A stretch of DNA of 59,824 nt from Marinilactibacillus kalidii (GCF_017599325.1 NZ_JAGFVM010000002.1:1-59824); one strand, 5' to 3'. Positions 45,680-55,489 are shown, numbered from the stretch's first letter. Made by a program: numbers and translations. Notes: generated from the sequence alone by a model not told the origin.

Positions 45680-46112
45680 ATCGTCCACTCCCCATGCTAA
45701 ATTTAAGATTTACTAATTCGTTATCAATTCTAAATACGATAGGATATATGTTTCCCAAATTACCAGATGCAGAATTGAACCGATACCTTTTCGATCCCCC
45801 AACCAATTCAATGTGTTCTGGCAAATAGAGTGATCGGTTGAGTTTGCTATCCTTTCGTCCTTCAACTATGAAAGTGATATTCCTAGCAGAAGGTTGCGTT
45901 TCGACGACTGTTGATTCTCTCGCCAATATAGCATGGTGTTGTAGCAAGGTAATTGATGATTGCAACTCTTCAAAGAACAGTGCCATTTCAATTTCTTTTT
46001 GGACTTTTCTAAAGGGGATGACAGGCAGTGTTAGTAGTATTGCAATAACACTTAATACAATCAGTGATTCGATCAATGTAAAGCCCTCTTGATCTTTTAA
46101 ATTATTCATCAT
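45666..46112 (-). CDS. comGD: ComGD competence pseudopilin
   Basis: 148 residues. The prepilin motif DQEG-FTLIESLIVLSVIAILLTLP near residue 7-28 has the cleavage Gly, Phe+1 and Glu+5. It is followed by a GspH-like globular part. A GGAGG lies about 12 nt before ATG 46112. Minor subunit of the DNA-uptake pseudopilus. Confidence 0.85.
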   Translation of the reverse strand: MMNNLKDQEGFTLIESLIVLSVIAILLTLPVIPFRKVQKEIEMALFFEELQSSITLLQHHAILARESTVVETQPSARNITFIVEGRKDSKLNRSLYLPEHIELVGGSKRYRFNSASGNLGNIYPIVFRIDNELVNLKFSMGSGRFEME

Positions 46113-46120
46113 TTAATCAC

Positions 46121-46462
46121 TTAGCCTCCGCTTTTTCTAACTAAATTCCCTTTAGCATCAAGCGAAAATTGCTTTTGTACTTCCTCGTATTGCTGATTAT
46201 TTAAATACTTTTCTTCTTTTAAAACTTGTAAGCTAGTCGGTTTTGACCCCTTTTCCATTTCATAAAGATCTATTTGCGTTTGTACTACGTTTTCAAGCGC
46301 TGAATCTCCGCTCGATTTTGCTGTTCCTTGATGTGTATTTATGTTTGGAATGATTAATAATAATAGTACTGAAATGATAAAAAGTACAAGAGACATTTCG
46401 ATCAACGTGAAACCGTTCTCTTGTTCGAGTTTATTTTTAAAAAGATAGCGCAAACGGTTCAT
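46121..46462 (-). CDS. comGC: ComGC major competence pseudopilin
   Basis: 113 residues. The leader MNRLRYLFKNKLEQENG is cut before FTLIEMSLVLFIISVLLLLIIPN, the class III pilin helix. The C-terminal part (DLYEMEKGSKPTSLQVLKEEKYLNNQQ) is conserved in ComGC. It is the main subunit of the transformation pilus and is processed by ComC, which is not in this window. Confidence 0.93.
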   Translation of the reverse strand: MNRLRYLFKNKLEQENGFTLIEMSLVLFIISVLLLLIIPNINTHQGTAKSSGDSALENVVQTQIDLYEMEKGSKPTSLQVLKEEKYLNNQQYEEVQKQFSLDAKGNLVRKSGG

Positions 46463-46466
46463 TCAT

Positions 46467-47534
46467 TTACAGTCCTTCCATAATTGAGAATGTTGGTAAT
46501 AATAAAGCTGCATAGATTGCAATAATCATCAGCGCAACGAATACAAATACTATTGGCTGAATTTTCCCCATCATACGTTCGATACGATCATTTAATTCAT
46601 CTTCGCACTCAGATGCATAAAGCATCAATTCACTGTCTAGCTTTCCAGATTGTTCACCATGCTGAATGATTTCGCCTAAATCATTTTTGAAAAAATGTAA
46701 GGATTGTAGCGCCGCTTGAAAAGAGTTGCCTTTCAACATTTCGCTCTCAATTAATGAACCGACTTCTCTAGATAATTTAGCAGATTCATCCTCTTTTAAA
46801 ATTTGGGTTATTTTATTCATACTACTATTACTTTTTAACAGCTGACTCCACTCAAAAGCATAAAACTGTGTCCAATATAATTGAATATACTTTTTAAAAA
46901 GACGATTCTTACAGTAAAGATTCAATTGTTCAACCGCTGTTTTATTTTGATTTCTATACTGAATCGTTAGCACAAAACCTGATATGCATATGACGGAACC
47001 AATTAACCAATAAGGAGCAGTATATACAATCATCATGATTAAACGTGTTCCTATTCCAACTGAAACTTCTTCTGGTGTCGCGATTCTTTGAATATGTGGC
47101 ATTAAAACATAACGCATTGAAAAGAGCATGACGGTGATGAACAGCAGTAGCATCAAAGGATATTGCAAGATCGATTGTATTTTTTTCTTTCTTCTAGCGA
47201 TATCAATCAATTGTTCACCTGAAAGCTTGATCGTTTTCGCGAAATCACCATGGATAGTCGATAAGTATATTTGTGTGCAAACTCGCTCGCTGAATCCAAT
47301 TTTTTTCAATTCAAGATGTAGTAACTGACCACTTCGGATGCCTTTTTCTAATTGATCTAACCAGTTCTTTTGCTTTTTATCTGTAATTTTCTGCAAGAAA
47401 GCAATGGTCTCTTTAAGAGAGAGTCCTTCGCATAGCAATGTACCTATTCTTTTTAAGAATTTTCCTTGCATCTCTATTTCTTTACTCTTAAGGAATAAGA
47501 TATTGCTGGTAGGTTTTTTCAGAAATGTATCCAT
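46467..47534 (-). CDS. comGB: ComGB pilus assembly membrane protein (GspF family)
   Basis: 355 residues. Polytopic platform protein of the competence pilus with hydrophobic segments near residues 125-150, 165-190 and 325-350. The GspF repeat pattern is visible in FLKRIGTLLCEGLSLKETIAFL and again in LGEIIQHGEQSGKLDSELMLYA. Start ATG 47534 has GGTG 7 nt upstream and overlaps comGA by 47 bp; ATG 47471 is a weaker alternative. Confidence 0.88.
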   Translation of the reverse strand: MDTFLKKPTSNILFLKSKEIEMQGKFLKRIGTLLCEGLSLKETIAFLQKITDKKQKNWLDQLEKGIRSGQLLHLELKKIGFSERVCTQIYLSTIHGDFAKTIKLSGEQLIDIARRKKKIQSILQYPLMLLLFITVMLFSMRYVLMPHIQRIATPEEVSVGIGTRLIMMIVYTAPYWLIGSVICISGFVLTIQYRNQNKTAVEQLNLYCKNRLFKKYIQLYWTQFYAFEWSQLLKSNSSMNKITQILKEDESAKLSREVGSLIESEMLKGNSFQAALQSLHFFKNDLGEIIQHGEQSGKLDSELMLYASECEDELNDRIERMMGKIQPIVFVFVALMIIAIYAALLLPTFSIMEGL

Positions 47535-48558
47535 ATAACTGCACCTTCTTCAATAAATGATTAAATCTTCTTTTCACTGATACTGAACTTTCTGCTACAA
47601 ACGGTTTGTCCTGTATAAAGACCTCTTCGAGATTCTCTTTCATGATCATTTCAAACAGTACTGCTCTTTTTTGACTATGCCGATAGTTATGACAGAATGT
47701 ATGACAGTGCCCAATGCAAAGTGGACAATATAAAGGTAATAATTTTTGAAAAACTATTCCTATTAATGTTTGTTTTAATAACTCAAGCGAAATACCCAGC
47801 TCCATCATCCTTGGAATAACGCCGTTAGCATCTTTAGCATGAATAGAAGCGATCATTAAATGACCGGTCAATGCCCCTCTAATGACCATCTTAGCGGTCT
47901 CTTCATCTCTAATTTCTCCTACGATCAAAACGTCTGGATGGTGCCGCAAACTAGATTTAAGCAATCGTTCATAGGTGATGCCTGCTTTCTCATTTACTTC
48001 AGTCTGTAGAAACTGTTCCTCATGTATTTCTACTGGGTCCTCTACAGTAACGACTTGCAGTTTTTCTACGGACAGTCTTTTTTTAATCAACTGATAAATC
48101 GTAGTCGTTTTTCCAGAATCCACTGGCCCTGAAAAGAGAATCAGCCCACTTTTATGAGAAACTAAGCGATTCAATTCTTTTACTTCATGATCAAAAAAAG
48201 CATTCATCGTAAGATCCTTCTGATTTTTTTGCTTCAACAAGCGAATAACCAGTGACTCATGGGCATGATAATTTGAAATGGTAGAAAATCTTAAATCGAT
48301 GATTTGATCTTTTAATTGATAAGAAAGCGACCCACTTTGTGGTTTTCTGCGTTCACCCACATCCATATTCGATACAAATTTAAAGTAAGCAATCAATCGG
48401 TTTGCTTCTTCTCTATCTAAGACGAATTGCCTGTCCATCCGTCCATGCAATCGATAATAAGCGGCATAATGACTTTCCTCCGGAAGTATATGGATATCGC
48501 TCGTATCAAATGAATCAGCTAAGGTGAGCATATGTTGTACAAAAGATTCTATCTCCAT
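47488..48558 (-). CDS. comGA: ComGA competence pilus ATPase (GspE/PilT family)
   Basis: 356 residues. Secretion ATPase that powers the DNA-uptake pseudopilus. Walker A is FSGPVDSGKTTTIYQL near residue 140-155; the Asp box VTVEDPVE, Walker B HPDVLIVGEIRDEETAKM and HLMIASIHAKDA follow. A Cys/His cluster (CPLCIGHCHTFCHNY) near residue 280-295 resembles zinc-binding sites of this family. First gene of comG, preceded by an AT-rich promoter region. ComX/SigH-type boxes are not evident. Confidence 0.94.
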   Translation of the reverse strand: MEIESFVQHMLTLADSFDTSDIHILPEESHYAAYYRLHGRMDRQFVLDREEANRLIAYFKFVSNMDVGERRKPQSGSLSYQLKDQIIDLRFSTISNYHAHESLVIRLLKQKNQKDLTMNAFFDHEVKELNRLVSHKSGLILFSGPVDSGKTTTIYQLIKKRLSVEKLQVVTVEDPVEIHEEQFLQTEVNEKAGITYERLLKSSLRHHPDVLIVGEIRDEETAKMVIRGALTGHLMIASIHAKDANGVIPRMMELGISLELLKQTLIGIVFQKLLPLYCPLCIGHCHTFCHNYRHSQKRAVLFEMIMKENLEEVFIQDKPFVAESSVSVKRRFNHLLKKVQLYGYISEKTYQQYLIP

Positions 48559-48641
48559 ATTTTGTCCTTTCTCAGCCTCAAATAGACCGGTTATTTTGTG
48601 TACACTTATATATACTATGTAATAAGTAAAAATCTTATTTT

Positions 48642-48676
48642 ATAAAAAAAAGAGAATGACGTTTAGTCATCCTCTT
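48642..48676 (-). terminator. yebC terminator
   Basis: Arms 48650-48660 and 48666-48676 form an 11-bp stem with one mismatch or wobble; eight T follow on the minus strand. Confidence 0.85.
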
Positions 48677-48692
48677 AGTAAGTTATTCATTT

Positions 48693-49418
48693 TTAGATTT
48701 CAGCATTGTGGTAGACTTCACTGACATCGTCATCGTCTTCTAGTGCCTCAATCATATTTTCGAATGTCGTTAATTTGTCTTCAGGAACTGGAACCATTGT
48801 CTGAGGAGCCATCGTAATCTCAGCTTGATCTAATGTATAGCCAGCTGCCTCAAGTGCATCTCTAACTTCTGGAAAATCTTGCGGTTCAGTATAGATTTCA
48901 AATACATCATCAGAAGTTTCTAATTCTTCTCCACCTGCTTCAAGCACACTCATCAACATTGTATCTTCATCAACATCTAAGCCTTCACGAGCAATAGCTA
49001 TATATCCTTTGCGATCAAACATATAACTGACTGAACCTTTTTCTCCAAGTGATCCGCCATTTTTATTAAAAGCCACACGCACATTTGTACTTGTACGGTT
49101 TAAGTTATCGGTCAGTCCACTAACTAATACGGCAATTCCGTTAGGTCCGTATCCTTCATAAACTACCTCATCATAGTTTGCTCCTTGACCTGCATCTGTT
49201 GCACGTTTGATTGCACGATCTACATTGTCATTCGGCATGTTATTGGCTTTCGCTTTATCTACAGCAAGTCTTAATGCTGCATTGATTTCAGGATCCGATC
49301 CGCCATCTTTTGCTGCCTTATAAATTTCTTTTGATAGTTTCTGGAAAATTTTACCACGTTTGGCATCCTGAGCACCTTTACGGTGTTGAATATTTTTCCA
49401 CTTAGAATGTCCTGCCAT
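48693..49418 (-). CDS. yebC: YebC/PmpR family regulatory/translation factor
   Basis: 241 residues, family length. The N-terminus [28 protein letters not shown] is unmistakable. Members have been described as DNA-binding regulators and, more recently, as factors helping ribosomes through proline stretches. It lies directly upstream of comGA on the same strand, a common arrangement in Lactobacillales. Confidence 0.96.
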   Translation of the reverse strand: MAGHSKWKNIQHRKGAQDAKRGKIFQKLSKEIYKAAKDGGSDPEINAALRLAVDKAKANNMPNDNVDRAIKRATDAGQGANYDEVVYEGYGPNGIAVLVSGLTDNLNRTSTNVRVAFNKNGGSLGEKGSVSYMFDRKGYIAIAREGLDVDEDTMLMSVLEAGGEELETSDDVFEIYTEPQDFPEVRDALEAAGYTLDQAEITMAPQTMVPVPEDKLTTFENMIEALEDDDDVSEVYHNAEI

Positions 49419-49535
49419 TATCTATTCCTACTTTCTTAATCTGCTTTATCAATCAAAGTTAGAACCTTTCTTATTATAGCAAAATTTTGCTATTGTTCAA
49501 ATTCATATTGAACGCTTCCAAGTAAAGCGATTATT

Positions 49536-50066
49536 TTACTTGAATTTTAATTTTTTATATTTGAAACGACTTCCCTTCCACCTAGCAGTCAGAAGCCACG
49601 TGATAAGAATACCAGTCAAGGCACCCATTGAATCTATAAAAACGTCCTCCAACAAAGCCGTTCTTTCAGGATTAAATGACTGTCTTAATTCATCAAAACT
49701 TGCATACCCTGCTGCTAATAATAGGGCAAGCATCGCGGTGAGAAAATAACTAGTTGTCTTATTTCTCAACCCCATAAACCAACTCACTCCTAATAAAAGA
49801 AAAATACTGAAATGTGCACCTTTTCTAAGGAAAAATTCGATGAAGCCTAAATAACCAGAGGCCGCTACACTCACCTCACTTCCTGCATATGAAAACCGAA
49901 CCTTTTCAAATATTCCTACAAGTGGTTCTCCCTCTAAAAACTTGTAAAGGAATGGCTGAACGTTCTGTTCTTGATACGTCATACTCGAACTATAAAAAAG
50001 AATCCCCATAATCAAAAAAGCTAAAACAATGAATATAGTGCCTTTAGTATCATGATTTTTTTTCAT
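49536..50066 (-). CDS. VanZ-like family membrane protein
   Basis: 176 residues with four hydrophobic segments (about 10-28, 84-105, 108-128, 143-162). The VanZ signature RKGAHFSIFLLLGVSW and SFDELRQSFNPERTALLEDVFIDSMGALTG is clear. VanZ itself gives low-level teicoplanin resistance, but chromosomal VanZ-like proteins have no general known role; there are no van genes here. Start ATG 50066. Divergent from the first pepF gene. Confidence 0.85.
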   Translation of the reverse strand: MKKNHDTKGTIFIVLAFLIMGILFYSSSMTYQEQNVQPFLYKFLEGEPLVGIFEKVRFSYAGSEVSVAASGYLGFIEFFLRKGAHFSIFLLLGVSWFMGLRNKTTSYFLTAMLALLLAAGYASFDELRQSFNPERTALLEDVFIDSMGALTGILITWLLTARWKGSRFKYKKLKFK

Positions 50067-50183
50067 CCATACTACCCTGCTTTCCTTCGAATATACATAT
50101 TCTAGCTTATGTATATGGATATGGAAAGCGAAAACTTGTAGAATAAAAGAGTATACAATTTATATGAGAGGGCGTTATATTTT

Positions 50184-51992
50184 ATGAGTTATTCAATAAA
50201 CTGGGATATGGAATCGATTTTTGCGGGGGGAAGCGAATCTACTGCATTAAGAGATAAAATAACAACTCTGCAACAAGAAATCGAAGAATATGCTGAGAAA
50301 GTCAATCAATGGCATGCTGTGGAAGATAAACCGAGCTACGAATCATTGACGAAGCTATTGAAAATGGGCGAAACTATCAGCAATGGTCTCTCTGAGTCGA
50401 TGACATTTTCTAGAGGACTTTTATCTGCAAATGTTAAAGACAAGCTCGCTGCAAAATTAACGACCGAACTAAGTAAGCTTTCTAGTGAAATGAACAATAG
50501 TGCTACTGTCTTAACGAAAAAATTTGTTAATATGAGTGATACCGACTGGTCTGCTCTTTTAGAGAAAGAGCCATTTAAAGCTAGTGCCTTTCCTTTGAAT
50601 GAACAAAGAGAACAGGGTAAGTCTCTTCTATCACAAGAGGTAGAGACCGCAATCAATGCACTTTCAAATGATGGATTCAAAGGTTGGGGAGATCTTTATA
50701 ATTCACTCGTAGCAAGTGTCCAGGTAGCATTCGAAGATGAAGAAGGAACCACAAAACATTATTCAGCTGGTCAAGCTGCTAATATTATGGGATCAGCCAA
50801 AAATCCTGAAACACGTCTAAAAATGCTAGGTGAATGGGAAAAAGCATGGAGTGAAAAATCATCACTTTTCGCAGATACATTAAATCATTTAGCTGGCTTT
50901 CGTCTAGAAAATTATAAGTTACATGGTAAAGAAGATTTCATGGATCGACCGCTTGAATACAATCGTTTGAAAAAAGAAACTTTGGATACTATGTGGGATA
51001 CCATCACAAAAAACAAACCTAAAATCGTTCAATACTTAGAACGAAAAGCTCAATTGATGAACGTAGAAAAATTATCTTGGGCAGATGTTACAGCTTCGAT
51101 TTCAGTGGGTGATTTCGAACCTCGTGAGTATTCTTATGACGAAGCAGCTGAATTTATCATGGATAATTTTGCTTCATTTAGTGGGAAAATGAAAGATTTA
51201 ACAAAAATAGCCTTTGAAAATGAATGGATAGAAGCTGAAGATAGAGATGCTAAAAGACCTGGTGGATATTGTGCTAATCTTCCTGAATCTGAGGAATCTC
51301 GTATATTTATGACTTTCTCTGGTTCTGCAGGAAATGTCTCTACTTTAGCACATGAGCTAGGACACGCTTTTCATAGTTACGTTATGCACGACTTACCTGC
51401 TTTAAACCGTCGTTATGCCATGAATGTTGCTGAGACAGCTTCTACATTCGCAGAGCTAGTCATTTCTGATGCAACTGTTCGAGAAGCGAAGTCTGAAGAA
51501 GAAAAAATCAATTTGTTAGATAGCAAAAATGCACGTGCTGCTACAATGTTTATGAACATTCATTCACGTTATTTATTTGAAAATGCCTTCTATGAAGAAC
51601 GCAAACAAGGTATCGTAACAGACGACCGCTTATCAGAAATAATGGTTAGTGCACAAAAAGAAGCATTCCAAGATTCTTTATCAACTTATCATCCAACTTT
51701 CTGGGCAAGTAAGTTACATTTCTACAACACGGGTGTGCCTTTCTATAACTTCCCTTACACTTTTGGATTCTTATTTAGTCTTGGCGTATACGCTCGCTCA
51801 CTAGACGAAGGTGCTGATTTTGAAGATCAATATATTGCTTTACTCAGAGACACGGCCAGTATGACTACTGAAGAGCTTGCTCAAAAACATCTTAATGTAG
51901 ATTTAACAAAACCGGCATTTTGGCAATCTGCAATCGATATGGTGCATACAGATATCGATGAATATTTAGAAATCACAAAAAAATATGTTTAA
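50184..51992 (+). CDS. pepF: Oligoendopeptidase F, M3 family (copy 1)
   Basis: Cytosolic zinc peptidase that cleaves oligopeptides of about 7-17 residues. 602 residues, family length. The zinc motif HELGHAFHSYV lies near residue 388-392, with the distal Glu in NVAETASTFAELV. SGSAGNVSTLAH and FYNFPYTFGFLFSLGVYA are also typical. Start ATG 50184 follows GAGAGGG. It is followed after 12 bp by a paralogue on the same strand. Confidence 0.94.
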   Translation: MSYSINWDMESIFAGGSESTALRDKITTLQQEIEEYAEKVNQWHAVEDKPSYESLTKLLKMGETISNGLSESMTFSRGLLSANVKDKLAAKLTTELSKLSSEMNNSATVLTKKFVNMSDTDWSALLEKEPFKASAFPLNEQREQGKSLLSQEVETAINALSNDGFKGWGDLYNSLVASVQVAFEDEEGTTKHYSAGQAANIMGSAKNPETRLKMLGEWEKAWSEKSSLFADTLNHLAGFRLENYKLHGKEDFMDRPLEYNRLKKETLDTMWDTITKNKPKIVQYLERKAQLMNVEKLSWADVTASISVGDFEPREYSYDEAAEFIMDNFASFSGKMKDLTKIAFENEWIEAEDRDAKRPGGYCANLPESEESRIFMTFSGSAGNVSTLAHELGHAFHSYVMHDLPALNRRYAMNVAETASTFAELVISDATVREAKSEEEKINLLDSKNARAATMFMNIHSRYLFENAFYEERKQGIVTDDRLSEIMVSAQKEAFQDSLSTYHPTFWASKLHFYNTGVPFYNFPYTFGFLFSLGVYARSLDEGADFEDQYIALLRDTASMTTEELAQKHLNVDLTKPAFWQSAIDMVHTDIDEYLEITKKYV

Positions 51993-52013
51993 AAACTGAA
52001 AGGAATGAGGAGC

Positions 52014-53822
52014 ATGCATTATAGTATGAAATGGGATTTGGAATCTGTCTATTCAAGTATCGATTCTAAAACATTAGGACAAGACTTTAAGAAATGGACT
52101 CAAAAAATCTACGAACTGAGTACGGAAATCAAAGAATGGGATCCTGAAACGGATAAACCTAATTACGAGAAAATGAAACATATATTAAACGAATTAAATG
52201 AATTAGAACCCAAAATCATTGAAGCTGGGACATTTATTGAAGGAATATTATCAGCAGATGTTAAAAATGCTAAGGCTAAAACTTATATGGGTCTACTATC
52301 CGTACTGTTCAGTGAGTATAAAACAATCACCGTTCCATTTTTCAAAAAATTTACGCTTATTAATGCTACTGACTGGGATTCTCTTCTTTCATTAGAGGCT
52401 TTTTCTCCTTTTACATTCAATTTAAACGAGATACGTGAAAAAGCTGAAAAATTATTGAGTGAAGAAGAAGAAAGCTTGCTTTCAAAGCTGTCTGTTGATG
52501 GTATAGAAGGCTGGGACCAACATTATGATAGTCTTGTTTCTCAAATACAGATTCCTGTAACAGATGACAAAGGTGAAACAAACTATCTCTCAGCTGGTCA
52601 AGCTGAAAATCGGATGTACAACGATCCCGACCCTACTGTCAGAGCTGATTTATTCAAAAAGTGGGAAAAGGCTTGGAGTGAACAGTCAGAATTATTTGCT
52701 GACACTTTGAATCATATCGCTGGATTTAGATTAACGGATTATAAGGTTCATGGCATTACTGATTTCCTAGAAACGCCTTTAGCAACTAGTCGAATGAAAC
52801 AAGAGACATTAGATGCAATGTGGCAAGCGATTGCTGAAAACAAAAAGCCATTCACTCAATATCTTTCTAGAAAAGCAGCCCTACTTGGTAAAGATACCCT
52901 TAGTTGGGTAGATGTTGAAGCACCTGTTACTGTTGGGGATAGCGAACCACTAAGTTACTCGTTCGATGAAGGTGCAAAATTCATCGTAGAAAACTTCAGA
53001 AAATTCAGTAATAAAATGGCTGATTTTTCTGAACATGCCTTTGAAAATCGTTGGATCGAAGCAGAAGATCGTCCTGGTAAATCTCCAGGAGGCTATTGCG
53101 CCAACTTACCTGTATCAAAAGAATCGCGCATCTTTATGACCTATTCTGATTCACCTGGAGAAGTTGCAACTTTGGCACACGAACTTGGTCACGCCTTCCA
53201 TAGCCATGTTATGTATGACCTTCCGTACATGAAACAAACATATGCTATGAATGTTGCTGAAACTGCTTCTACTTTCGCGGAACTGATTGTTTCAGACGCA
53301 ACTGTAAAATCTGCTGAACGTGATGAAATCAAAATTGCCTTGTTAGACAATAAAATTCAAAATGCTCTGGCAATGTTTTTAAATATTCATGCACGCTTTC
53401 TTTTTGAAACGGCCTTCTATGAAGAGCGTCAAAATGGTCTAGTATCTGCTGAACGATTGAATGAATTGATGGAAAATGCTCAAAAAGAAGCCTACGATAA
53501 CAGTTTATCTGAATATCATCCTAGTTTTTGGGCAAGTAAACTCCACTTCTATATGAGTGATCTTTCTTTTTATAACTTCCCATATACATTTGGTTACTTG
53601 TTCAGTTTGGGGATATACGCTAGAGCTTTAGAATCTGGTTCAGATTTTGAAGACCAGTATATCGCTCTTTTACGTGATACCGGTTCTATGAGTACAGAAA
53701 ATCTTGCTCAAAAACATTTGAATGTGGATCTTACAAATACGTCATTTTGGATCAACGGTATAAACATTCTTAAAAAAGATATTGAAACGTTTATGACATT
53801 AACCGAAAAGTATTTAAAATAG
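52014..53822 (+). CDS. Oligoendopeptidase F, M3 family (copy 2)
   Basis: Paralogue of the preceding gene, about 602 residues, with the same zinc motif HELGHAFHSHV and Glu in NVAETASTFAEL. The catalytic half is much more similar to copy 1 than the N-terminal half (FKKWTQKIYELSTEIKEW). Three ATG codons lie close together (52005, 52014, 52026). AAAGGA is 10 nt from 52014 (MHYSMKWDLE), which is preferred. The two genes probably share one mRNA and diverged after tandem duplication. Confidence 0.93.
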   Translation: MHYSMKWDLESVYSSIDSKTLGQDFKKWTQKIYELSTEIKEWDPETDKPNYEKMKHILNELNELEPKIIEAGTFIEGILSADVKNAKAKTYMGLLSVLFSEYKTITVPFFKKFTLINATDWDSLLSLEAFSPFTFNLNEIREKAEKLLSEEEESLLSKLSVDGIEGWDQHYDSLVSQIQIPVTDDKGETNYLSAGQAENRMYNDPDPTVRADLFKKWEKAWSEQSELFADTLNHIAGFRLTDYKVHGITDFLETPLATSRMKQETLDAMWQAIAENKKPFTQYLSRKAALLGKDTLSWVDVEAPVTVGDSEPLSYSFDEGAKFIVENFRKFSNKMADFSEHAFENRWIEAEDRPGKSPGGYCANLPVSKESRIFMTYSDSPGEVATLAHELGHAFHSHVMYDLPYMKQTYAMNVAETASTFAELIVSDATVKSAERDEIKIALLDNKIQNALAMFLNIHARFLFETAFYEERQNGLVSAERLNELMENAQKEAYDNSLSEYHPSFWASKLHFYMSDLSFYNFPYTFGYLFSLGIYARALESGSDFEDQYIALLRDTGSMSTENLAQKHLNVDLTNTSFWINGINILKKDIETFMTLTEKYLK

Positions 53823-53830
53823 TTCAAACT

Positions 53831-53867
53831 AAAAAAGCAGTGATCAGAAATCTGATCACTGCTTTTT
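53831..53867. terminator. Bidirectional terminator between pepF copy 2 and the P60 hydrolase
   Basis: A stem of more than 15 bp around GCAGTGATCAGA/TCTGATCACTGC flanked by A5 and T5, between convergent genes. Confidence 0.9.
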
Positions 53868-53877
53868 AATATTTATT

Positions 53878-55362
53878 TTAGTATCTACCGTAACCAATCA
53901 GTCTTGGTCCCCAGTAACTTGAGTTTACACTCGTGTAAGCAACGCCAGTACTTGTTTGTGCACCAACGAACTGTCCACCACCTGCATAGATTCCTACATG
54001 TGAAACACTACCGTTAGTACCAAAGAATACTAAATCACCTGGTTGAGGGTTAGATACTTTAGTAGCTCCAGCATATTGAGATCTAGAATCACCAGGAATA
54101 CTTTTTCCAGCTTGACGGAATACCCAGCTAGTAAAGCCAGAACAATCAAAGGTATTTGGTCCTTTAGAACCCCATACATATTTAGAACCTAATTTGCTGT
54201 TTGCAATAGCTTGAATTGAACTCCAAGAAGTTCCGCTTGGTTTAGGTGCTGGTGCTTCAACTTTCTTAGGTGTTTCCTTTTTCTTAGGTGCTGCTACTTG
54301 TTCAGTTTGAGCTGGTGCAGCTGTATTGTTACTGCTGTTGTTGTTTGAAGCTGGTGCTGAAGGTGCACTAGCAGTTGAACTTTGAGCAGGAGCGCTCGCT
54401 TGTGTCGTAGATGAAGCATTCTCAGAAGACTCATTGTTTTGAGTTGACTCAGTTGCTTGGCTTGAGCTTGAAGAAGTTGTGACAACTTCTTCAACACTTT
54501 CTTCTTGTACTTCTTCAGCTGCAGCAGCCTCTGCATCTGCAGCTGCTAGAGCAGCTTCTTCTTCTTCGCGCTGACGTTGTTCTTGAGCCTCTTGCGCTGC
54601 TTTTGCAGCTTCGTCTCTAGATGCTACAAGTTGATCAACTTGTTTTTCAGCAGCCTCTTTTTGAGCTAAGAAAGATTCACGATCAGATTCAGCTGTTGCT
54701 TTTTCAGAAGCCAATTGAGCTACCAATACTTCTTGCTCTAATTGTTGTTGTTCTAAATCTGCTGAAACTTGTTCTAATTCTTCAGCTAAAGCATTTTGTT
54801 GAACGATTGTTTGCTCTACTTGATTTTGTTTAGTAACAACCGCTTCTTTATCGTTTAATTGTGCTTCCACTAAACGTTTGTTTGATTTAACAAGGTTAGA
54901 GACTACGTCTACTCTACCAATAACGTCAGAGATTGATTCAGAGTCTAAAATAAACTCTATGTAATTTGCTGTTTGACCGTCTACTTGAATTTTACGCGCT
55001 TGTTCTTCTAATTGACCATTTCTTTTTTCAATCAATGTCTCAAGTTTTGCGATTTCTTCTTGCAATGTATCATATTCTACTTGTGCTTGTTCAAGACGAG
55101 AAACTGCATCCTTGATAAAAGTTTGATTTTTAGAAATATCATTATTGATTTTAGAAAGTTCAGCAGCCGTTTTGTCTGATTGCTCTTTTAGTGAATCAAT
55201 TGTTTGATTTAGAGAATCAACTTGCTGTCCATTTTTCTCTACTTCTGTTTGTGCTTCATCAATTTGACCATCGAATTCACTTGCTGATACGATTGGAGCT
55301 GAAATTAATGAACTTAATAACAATGTTGTTGTTGCTGAAAATAATACGACTTTACTTTTCAC
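53878..55362 (-). CDS. Secreted NlpC/P60 peptidoglycan endopeptidase with coiled-coil domain (SagA/PcsB-like)
   Basis: 494 residues. A signal peptide (about 1-27, ending VSAS), a long coiled-coil (about 30-265), a Ser/Thr/Ala/Gln-rich linker (about 270-370) and a C-terminal NlpC/P60 domain (about 380-494). The catalytic Cys is in NTFDCSGFTSW and the His in VSHVGIYAGGG. The layout matches SagA of enterococci; streptococcal PcsB has a similar coiled coil but a CHAP domain instead. It cleaves peptide stems during cell separation. Start GTG 55362, 8 nt after GGAGGG. Long leader upstream. Confidence 0.93.
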   Translation of the reverse strand: MKSKVVLFSATTTLLLSSLISAPIVSASEFDGQIDEAQTEVEKNGQQVDSLNQTIDSLKEQSDKTAAELSKINNDISKNQTFIKDAVSRLEQAQVEYDTLQEEIAKLETLIEKRNGQLEEQARKIQVDGQTANYIEFILDSESISDVIGRVDVVSNLVKSNKRLVEAQLNDKEAVVTKQNQVEQTIVQQNALAEELEQVSADLEQQQLEQEVLVAQLASEKATAESDRESFLAQKEAAEKQVDQLVASRDEAAKAAQEAQEQRQREEEEAALAAADAEAAAAEEVQEESVEEVVTTSSSSSQATESTQNNESSENASSTTQASAPAQSSTASAPSAPASNNNSSNNTAAPAQTEQVAAPKKKETPKKVEAPAPKPSGTSWSSIQAIANSKLGSKYVWGSKGPNTFDCSGFTSWVFRQAGKSIPGDSRSQYAGATKVSNPQPGDLVFFGTNGSVSHVGIYAGGGQFVGAQTSTGVAYTSVNSSYWGPRLIGYGRY

Positions 55363-55489
55363 TATTGCTTCCCTCCAGAGAAATGACTGATTCGATTTTG
55401 TCTAATGTTTAATTTATAAGTTATTTATCGTTCCATCTTATTAAAAGATGCTAATTGTTCTCGTCCTCTTTAGGACTACACAGAGTATA
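55363..55489 (-). promoter_or_regulatory. P60 gene promoter and structured leader
   Basis: A minus-strand extended -10 TGC-TATACT lies at 55484-55492 with a poor -35. The leader of about 115 nt contains two compact hairpins, GTCCT-AAAG-AGGAC (55463-55476) and CATCTT-TTAAT-AAGATG (55434-55450). Neither is followed by a U tract, so they look like stability or regulatory elements rather than terminators. Confidence 0.5.

Noticed and set aside
48629-48641. ComK K-box (AAAA-N5-TTTT) upstream of comGA
   Set aside because: One match occurs in very AT-rich sequence, no second correctly spaced box is seen, and ComK is not expected in this order.
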